From: Truepera sp. bin119
GTDB taxonomy: Bacteria > Deinococcota > Deinococci > Deinococcales > Trueperaceae
Direction: 5' to 3'
DNA: 64,000 nucleotides
Assembly (NCBI GenBank): GCA_002239005.1
Contig: MPNL01000009.1
Coordinates: forward strand, 1-64,000
Of this stretch, positions 60,239-64,000 are shown in pieces; within the stretch, counting starts at the first letter, position 1; each line of letters begins with the position of its first letter. The notes below the pieces were generated by a model. It was not told the DNA's origin and did not search any database. It saw only the letters and a list, made by a program, of their open reading frames with translations. A program made the position numbers and the translations under genes.

Positions 60239-61203
60239 GTGCGCCGCTCGGGCCCGCCGATGTCGCCGCTAGGGCTGAGGCTGTGGTGAGGGAAGTTGGT
60301 CGCGCGGTTGTTGGCAAGCGGGAGCTCCTCGACCACATCATGGCCACAGTGTTGGCTGGCGGCCATGTCCTGTTTGAGGACTATCCGGGGTTGGCCAAGA
60401 CTCTGATAGCTCAGAGCTTCGCCACCGCCCTGGGCCTCGGGTTTAGGCGCATCCAGTTCACGCCAGATCTGCTGCCCGGCGACATCACCGGGGGCTACAT
60501 CTTCGACCGGACCCGGGGAGAGTTCGAACTCCACCGGGGTCCGATCTTTGCCAACATTGTCCTGGCCGACGAGATCAATCGTGCCTCACCCAAGACGCAA
60601 TCCGCCCTGCTTGAGGCTATGCAAGAGCAGCAGGTAACGCTGGAAGGAGAGACGCTATCCCTGCCCGAACCCTTCCTCGTCATGGCTACCCAGAACCCGA
60701 TCGAGTATGAGGGTACCTTCCCGCTCCCGGAGGCGCAGTTGGACCGCTTCCTGATCAGGCTAAAGGTAGGGTATCCCTCCCCGGATGAGGAGCGGGAGAT
60801 CCTGAAGCGTCGGCGCGAACGCCGCGCAGATGCGTTCCGTCTCGAACGGGTCATGGATGGGGAGACGCTCCTGGCAATGCAGGCCTCGGTGGAGGATATC
60901 TACCTGGACCCAGATCTCGAGGGCTACATTGTGGACTTGGTCCAGCGGACCCGTCGTGACAGTCGCGTGGCTGTGGGTGCGAGCCCGCGCGGCTCGCTGG
61001 CGCTACTCAAACTGGCGCGAGCCCGCGCGGCGCTGGACGGTCGCCACTACGTGCTTCCCGACGACATCAAGGAGTTTGCCGGGCCGGCCCTCGTGCACCG
61101 ACTGATCCTCAACCCCGATCTCTGGCTGCAGAGCGACGCAGCTGAGCAGGTCCTCGAGGCGATCGTGGCCACCACGGCCGTCCCGGTGGTCGGCGGCACC
61201 TGA
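60235..61203 (+). CDS. MoxR-family AAA+ ATPase
   Basis: A 322-residue AAA+ protein. The P-loop is the MoxR variant EDYPGLAKTLIAQSFATALG (residues 48 onward). Walker B reads VLADEINRASPKTQSALLEAMQ, and sensor 1 lies in MATQNPIEYEGTFPLPEAQL. GASPRGSLALLKLARARAAL matches the lid domain. MoxR proteins act as chaperones that assemble or insert metal-dependent or VWA-domain complexes; here the partner is the DUF58 protein encoded next. I chose the GTG at 60235, overlapping the previous stop. Confidence 0.92.
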   Translation: MSAPLGPADVAARAEAVVREVGRAVVGKRELLDHIMATVLAGGHVLFEDYPGLAKTLIAQSFATALGLGFRRIQFTPDLLPGDITGGYIFDRTRGEFELHRGPIFANIVLADEINRASPKTQSALLEAMQEQQVTLEGETLSLPEPFLVMATQNPIEYEGTFPLPEAQLDRFLIRLKVGYPSPDEEREILKRRRERRADAFRLERVMDGETLLAMQASVEDIYLDPDLEGYIVDLVQRTRRDSRVAVGASPRGSLALLKLARARAALDGRHYVLPDDIKEFAGPALVHRLILNPDLWLQSDAAEQVLEAIVATTAVPVVGGT

Positions 61204-61219
61204 CGGGAGCGTACTCTGC

Positions 61220-62500
61220 GTGTCCCGCTCCCTCCTGCTGGTCCTGCTGATCTACGGACTGGTACTGGCAGGGCTAATCACCCTGCGGGGCGAGTTGCTG
61301 GTTCTAGCCCTGCCCCTTCTTCTCTATCTGGGTGCCAGCCTGGTCTATCGACCCAGTGCTGTCCACCTCTCCGTCGACCGAAGGCTTGATGCCAGCCGCG
61401 TGATCGAGGGTCAGCCCGTTCGGGTCACCCTGTCGATCACCAACCTAGGTGCGCCACTCGAAAATCTTCAGATCGGAGAGGTCATCCCGTCCGGACTTCG
61501 GGTGATCGAGGGGGAGACCCGAGTCGTCGGCGCGCTTGGCGCCGACGAAGGTGTCGAGCTAGCCTACACAGTTGCAGGTCCGAGGGGACTGTACGGCTTT
61601 TCCGATGTCCGGGTTAGTGCCGGAGACACCTTCGATCTGCAGACAGAACAGATCGTGGAACGCTCTGGCGGACGGGTGTTCGTCCTTCCGCAGGTCGAGA
61701 AGTTGTCCCGGGCGATGATACGGCCCCGCCGCACCCGCATCTTTGCAGGCCTCGTTCCTGCCCGTAGGGGTGGGCCCGGGGTAGAGTTCTTCGGGGTTCG
61801 CGAGTACCAATCTGGAGATTCGCGGCGGTGGATCAACCAGCGGGTGAGTGCACGCTTCTCTGGAGAGATCTACGTCAACGAGTTCGAACAGGAACGGGCA
61901 GTCGACATAGGACTTATCCTCGACGCGCGCCACTCCGCCAATGTCCTGGGCGGGGATCATTCGCTGTTCGAGAAGAGTGTCCAGGCCACCGCGACGCTCG
62001 CCGACGCGTTCCTGACCGGTGGCAACCGCGTGGGCCTGTTCATCTATGGGGGATCGGTGAGCTGGACCTATCCCGGCTACGGTAAAGTCCAGCGGGAACG
62101 CATCCTCCAGGCGCTGGCTCGCGCCCGGATTCAGCAGAGTCCGGTGTTCGAGGGGCTGGACCTGCTGCCTGCGCGCCTGTTTCCGATCCGGTCGCAGCTA
62201 GTCATGGTCAGCCCGCTTAGGGTGGACGACGCCTGCGACCTCATCCGCCTCCGGGCCCGGGGTTACCGGGTGCTCTTGGTCGCCCCCGACCCTGTCGATG
62301 CCGAGGTGAGGCTCCTCGAGGGGCGCAAAGGCGTCGAGGTCGCCGCCCGCATCGCCCGTCTGGAGCGAGCACACCTGAATCGCCGACTGGCCCAGGCAGG
62401 CGTTCGGGTCCTCGAGTGGAGGACGGAGGTCCCCTTTCAGGTGGGGGTCGGTGGGGTGCTCGCTCAGCTGCCGCTGTGGGAACGGGGGCCGGGGAGGTGA
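61220..62500 (+). CDS. DUF58-domain membrane protein
   Basis: A 426-residue protein. Two N-terminal TM helices (LLLVLLIYGLVLAGLI, LLVLALPLLLYLGASLVY) precede a beta-rich region (~50-150). The DUF58/VWA-like domain contains GVEFFGVREYQSGDSRRWIN, the hallmark R-x-Y-x-x-G-D. IGLILDARHSANVLGG is the MIDAS-like strand. DUF58 proteins work with MoxR ATPases. The stop overlaps the next gene by GTGA. Function beyond the MoxR partnership is not established. Confidence 0.87.
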   Translation: MSRSLLLVLLIYGLVLAGLITLRGELLVLALPLLLYLGASLVYRPSAVHLSVDRRLDASRVIEGQPVRVTLSITNLGAPLENLQIGEVIPSGLRVIEGETRVVGALGADEGVELAYTVAGPRGLYGFSDVRVSAGDTFDLQTEQIVERSGGRVFVLPQVEKLSRAMIRPRRTRIFAGLVPARRGGPGVEFFGVREYQSGDSRRWINQRVSARFSGEIYVNEFEQERAVDIGLILDARHSANVLGGDHSLFEKSVQATATLADAFLTGGNRVGLFIYGGSVSWTYPGYGKVQRERILQALARARIQQSPVFEGLDLLPARLFPIRSQLVMVSPLRVDDACDLIRLRARGYRVLLVAPDPVDAEVRLLEGRKGVEVAARIARLERAHLNRRLAQAGVRVLEWRTEVPFQVGVGGVLAQLPLWERGPGR

Positions 62501-62985
62501 CGATCCGGACCCTCTCCGTAAGCGGAATCGCGCTCGCCGCCTTGCTCCTAATCGTTGCCAACATCGCAGTCGGGCGCTTCTCCTGGGCACTGGCGGCACT
62601 CCTCCTTGGCGGCACTTGGCTGGCTCTGGGGAGAGGGCGGCCCGTGGTGGCCGGGATCGGCTTCGCTGGGCTCATAATCCTGGCTGCCCTGGGCACAGGA
62701 GCCTCGCAGCCGCTTCTTTGGATGATGACCGCCGCCGTCGTTGCCCTCGTCGCCTGGGACCTGGACCACTTCCTGGCCGTTACTGAGAGTGGGGAGCAGG
62801 TCTATAATCGGGTCACGCTTGAAAGAATCCACCTGCGGCGCCTGCTGGCGGTCGCTGTCGCCGGGGTGGTCCTGGCGATCATCGCCGGGAGTGTCGACCT
62901 CCGGTTCGGCCTGGTCGCAGCGCTGTCGCTAGGCCTGCTGAGCCTGTTCGCATTGAGGAGCGTGGTGCGCAATCTGAAGCGTTGA
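62497..62985 (+). CDS. Small polytopic membrane protein at the end of the MoxR-DUF58 operon
   Basis: A 162-residue hydrophobic protein with about six TM segments in three tight pairs (IALAALLLIVANIAVG, WALAALLLGGTWLALG, VVAGIGFAGLIILAALG, LLWMMTAAVVALVAWDL, LLAVAVAGVVLAIIAG, GLVAALSLGLLSLFAL). A soluble loop (ESGEQVYNRVTLERIHLRR) lies near residues 92-110. The GTG start overlaps the DUF58 stop, so it belongs to the operon. Family unknown. Confidence 0.7.
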   Translation: MTIRTLSVSGIALAALLLIVANIAVGRFSWALAALLLGGTWLALGRGRPVVAGIGFAGLIILAALGTGASQPLLWMMTAAVVALVAWDLDHFLAVTESGEQVYNRVTLERIHLRRLLAVAVAGVVLAIIAGSVDLRFGLVAALSLGLLSLFALRSVVRNLKR

Positions 62986-63322
62986 GTTCGACGGGAGGGG
63001 CCGCTACCCTACAACGATCTGATATGAGGCAGAGGATCGGCATGGTCATGAATGGGATCGCGGGGCGGATGGACAAGAACCAGCACCTCTCCCGGTCGAT
63101 GCTGGCCCTCTGAGAGGATCGTGCTCCTCACCCAAATGGGATCACTTCCGGATGGTGGGCGGCCTCGATAGGGGTCGTTCGACGCTGCACCTGGGTCGGG
63201 ATCTTCAAGTTGGCCGGCCGGGCCGGCCTAGCCACGACCGGCCCCAGCCCAGATGCGGAGCGCTTAGGGCCGCCGTGGTAGCGACGTGACAGGCGACCGC
63301 CCAGAGGGTAGGCTAGGGGGTA
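62986..63322. other. Intergenic region before the class IV aminotransferase
   Basis: About 337 bases. No gene was recognised on either strand. GGCCGGCCGGGCCGGCC near 63213 is a GC-rich quasi-palindrome, possibly the operon's 3' hairpin. TAGGCT at 63310-63315 is the -10-like box for the next gene. Confidence 0.35.
63310..63322 (+). promoter_or_regulatory. -10-like box of a probable leaderless promoter (aminotransferase)
   Basis: TAGGCT lies seven bases before ATG 63323. AGGGGG sits between them too close to the start to be a normal ribosome site. Confidence 0.4.
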
Positions 63323-64000
63323 TGGACTTTCATGGCATCAATGGGGAGATCGTCTGCTATGACGACGCGAGGTTACACCTCTCCGATATCGGGTTCCGCC
63401 GCGGCTATAGCGCCTTCGACTACCTGCGGATTGTCAGGGGCTACCCCCTGTTCCTTGAGGATCACCTCGACCGCTTTGAGAACTCCGCCTCTATCCTGGG
63501 TCTTGATCCGCCGCTGGGCCGCGCTGACCTCAGGGCCCACCTGCTCGAACTCATTGAGCGAAACGGTATAGCTGGGGCCGGGCTACAACTCTTCTTAAGC
63601 GGCGGGCCGGCCGACGACGGCTTCACCCCGGTCGCGCCTCAGCTCTACGTCTATCTCGGTCGGCTGCCGCGGTTCGAACCTGTCCTCTATGACAGGGGGG
63701 CGAAGCTCATCACCCATCGTTATCTGCGCGACCTACCCGAGGCCAAGACCACCAACTACCTGATGGCGGTCCATCTGAGCACCGCCATGCGCTCGGCGGG
63801 TGCGGTAGACGCGCTCTATCACGACGGTGAGCGGGTCCTCGAGGCCACCCGGTCGAACCTCTTCGTGGTAACCGAGACCGGGGTGCTCGCGACGCCGGAA
63901 CGCGATATCCTCGCGGGGGTGACGCGCAAGAATATGCTCCGGGCCCTGGATGGAGAGGTCGAGGTGGAACTCCGCGACGTCTCCCTGGCGGAACTCCGAA
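63323..64000 (+). CDS. Class IV aminotransferase (branched-chain or 4-amino-4-deoxychorismate lyase type), 3' end missing
   Basis: The first 226 codons of a fold-type-IV PLP enzyme; the window ends inside it. RLHLSDIGFRRGYSAFDYLR is the N-terminal block with the conserved Arg/Gly. The catalytic-lysine region is LRDLPEAKTTNYLMAVHLST, and the cofactor loop is VLEATRSNLFVVTETGVLAT followed by ILAGVTRKNML. The family includes IlvE, D-amino-acid transaminase and PabC. PabC or a D-amino-acid type are both possible; the sequence alone does not settle it. Confidence 0.85.

Noticed and set aside
1-64000. CRISPR array or phage region
   Set aside because: No regularly spaced short repeats, cas genes, or phage structural genes were seen anywhere in the window.

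Overview
The window is GC-rich bacterial chromosome from an organism with an outer-membrane-type RND pump, tmRNA, FabH/FabD/FabG/ACP/FabF, MurJ and MoxR/DUF58 genes. Many genes have no Shine-Dalgarno sequence. Instead a TANNNT (-10-like) box sits about 5-9 nt before the start codon, which suggests leaderless mRNAs like those described in Deinococcus. Together with the high GC this points, by inference only, to a Deinococcota-like (perhaps Trueperaceae-like) lineage.

Layout. 0-0.9 kb: the 5' end of an IS1595-type transposase cut by the window edge, a zinc-finger protein and an HTH fragment. 0.9-9.5 kb: mostly housekeeping genes (PhyH-type oxygenase, RND pump, ssrA, MOSC protein, miaA, small heat-shock protein, greA, tRNA-Ile2) and then a decayed cNMP-binding gene. 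10.1-24.8 kb: a long minus-strand catabolic operon. Its order from the promoter is a frameshifted GntR regulator, an Ldh-type dehydrogenase, a hydantoinase-like amidohydrolase, an M20 deacylase, a creatininase-family hydrolase, a peptide-type ABC importer (binding protein and two permeases, no ATPase), an M24 hydrolase, an isochorismatase-fold amidohydrolase, an ornithine-cyclodeaminase-like enzyme, a small protein, a threonine-synthase-like PLP enzyme and a second M24 hydrolase. Many of these genes overlap or abut. The family mix resembles creatinine/hydantoin, ectoine and ureide catabolism without matching any one of them, and it is the best candidate here for an undescribed pathway.

24.9-35 kb: a MITE-like element with a target-site duplication, a TPP enzyme/aldo-keto reductase pair, and then an IS-rich island. 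The island holds IS1595, IS1380 and IS1182 remnants around a CPA2 antiporter and an orphan type-1 binding protein. 35-47.2 kb: ferritin, a proline-racemase-family enzyme, a floA-like gene behind a possible leader peptide, two oxidoreductase/kinase neighbours, ferredoxin, M14 carboxypeptidase, aminotransferase, murJ, a methyltransferase and a formylglycine-generating enzyme. 47.3-47.5 kb: a second, older copy of the MITE in opposite orientation.

47.6-52.8 kb: the fatty-acid synthesis cluster DUF177-rpmF-fabH-fabD-fabG-acpP-fabF on the minus strand, without plsX. 53.1-64 kb, plus strand: hisA with a suspicious internal duplication, mutM that appears to start at ATC, a thioesterase, a TlpA/CcdA redox pair, an MFS transporter, an autoregulated ArsR gene, a DUF4129-MoxR-DUF58 membrane operon, and a class IV aminotransferase cut by the window end.
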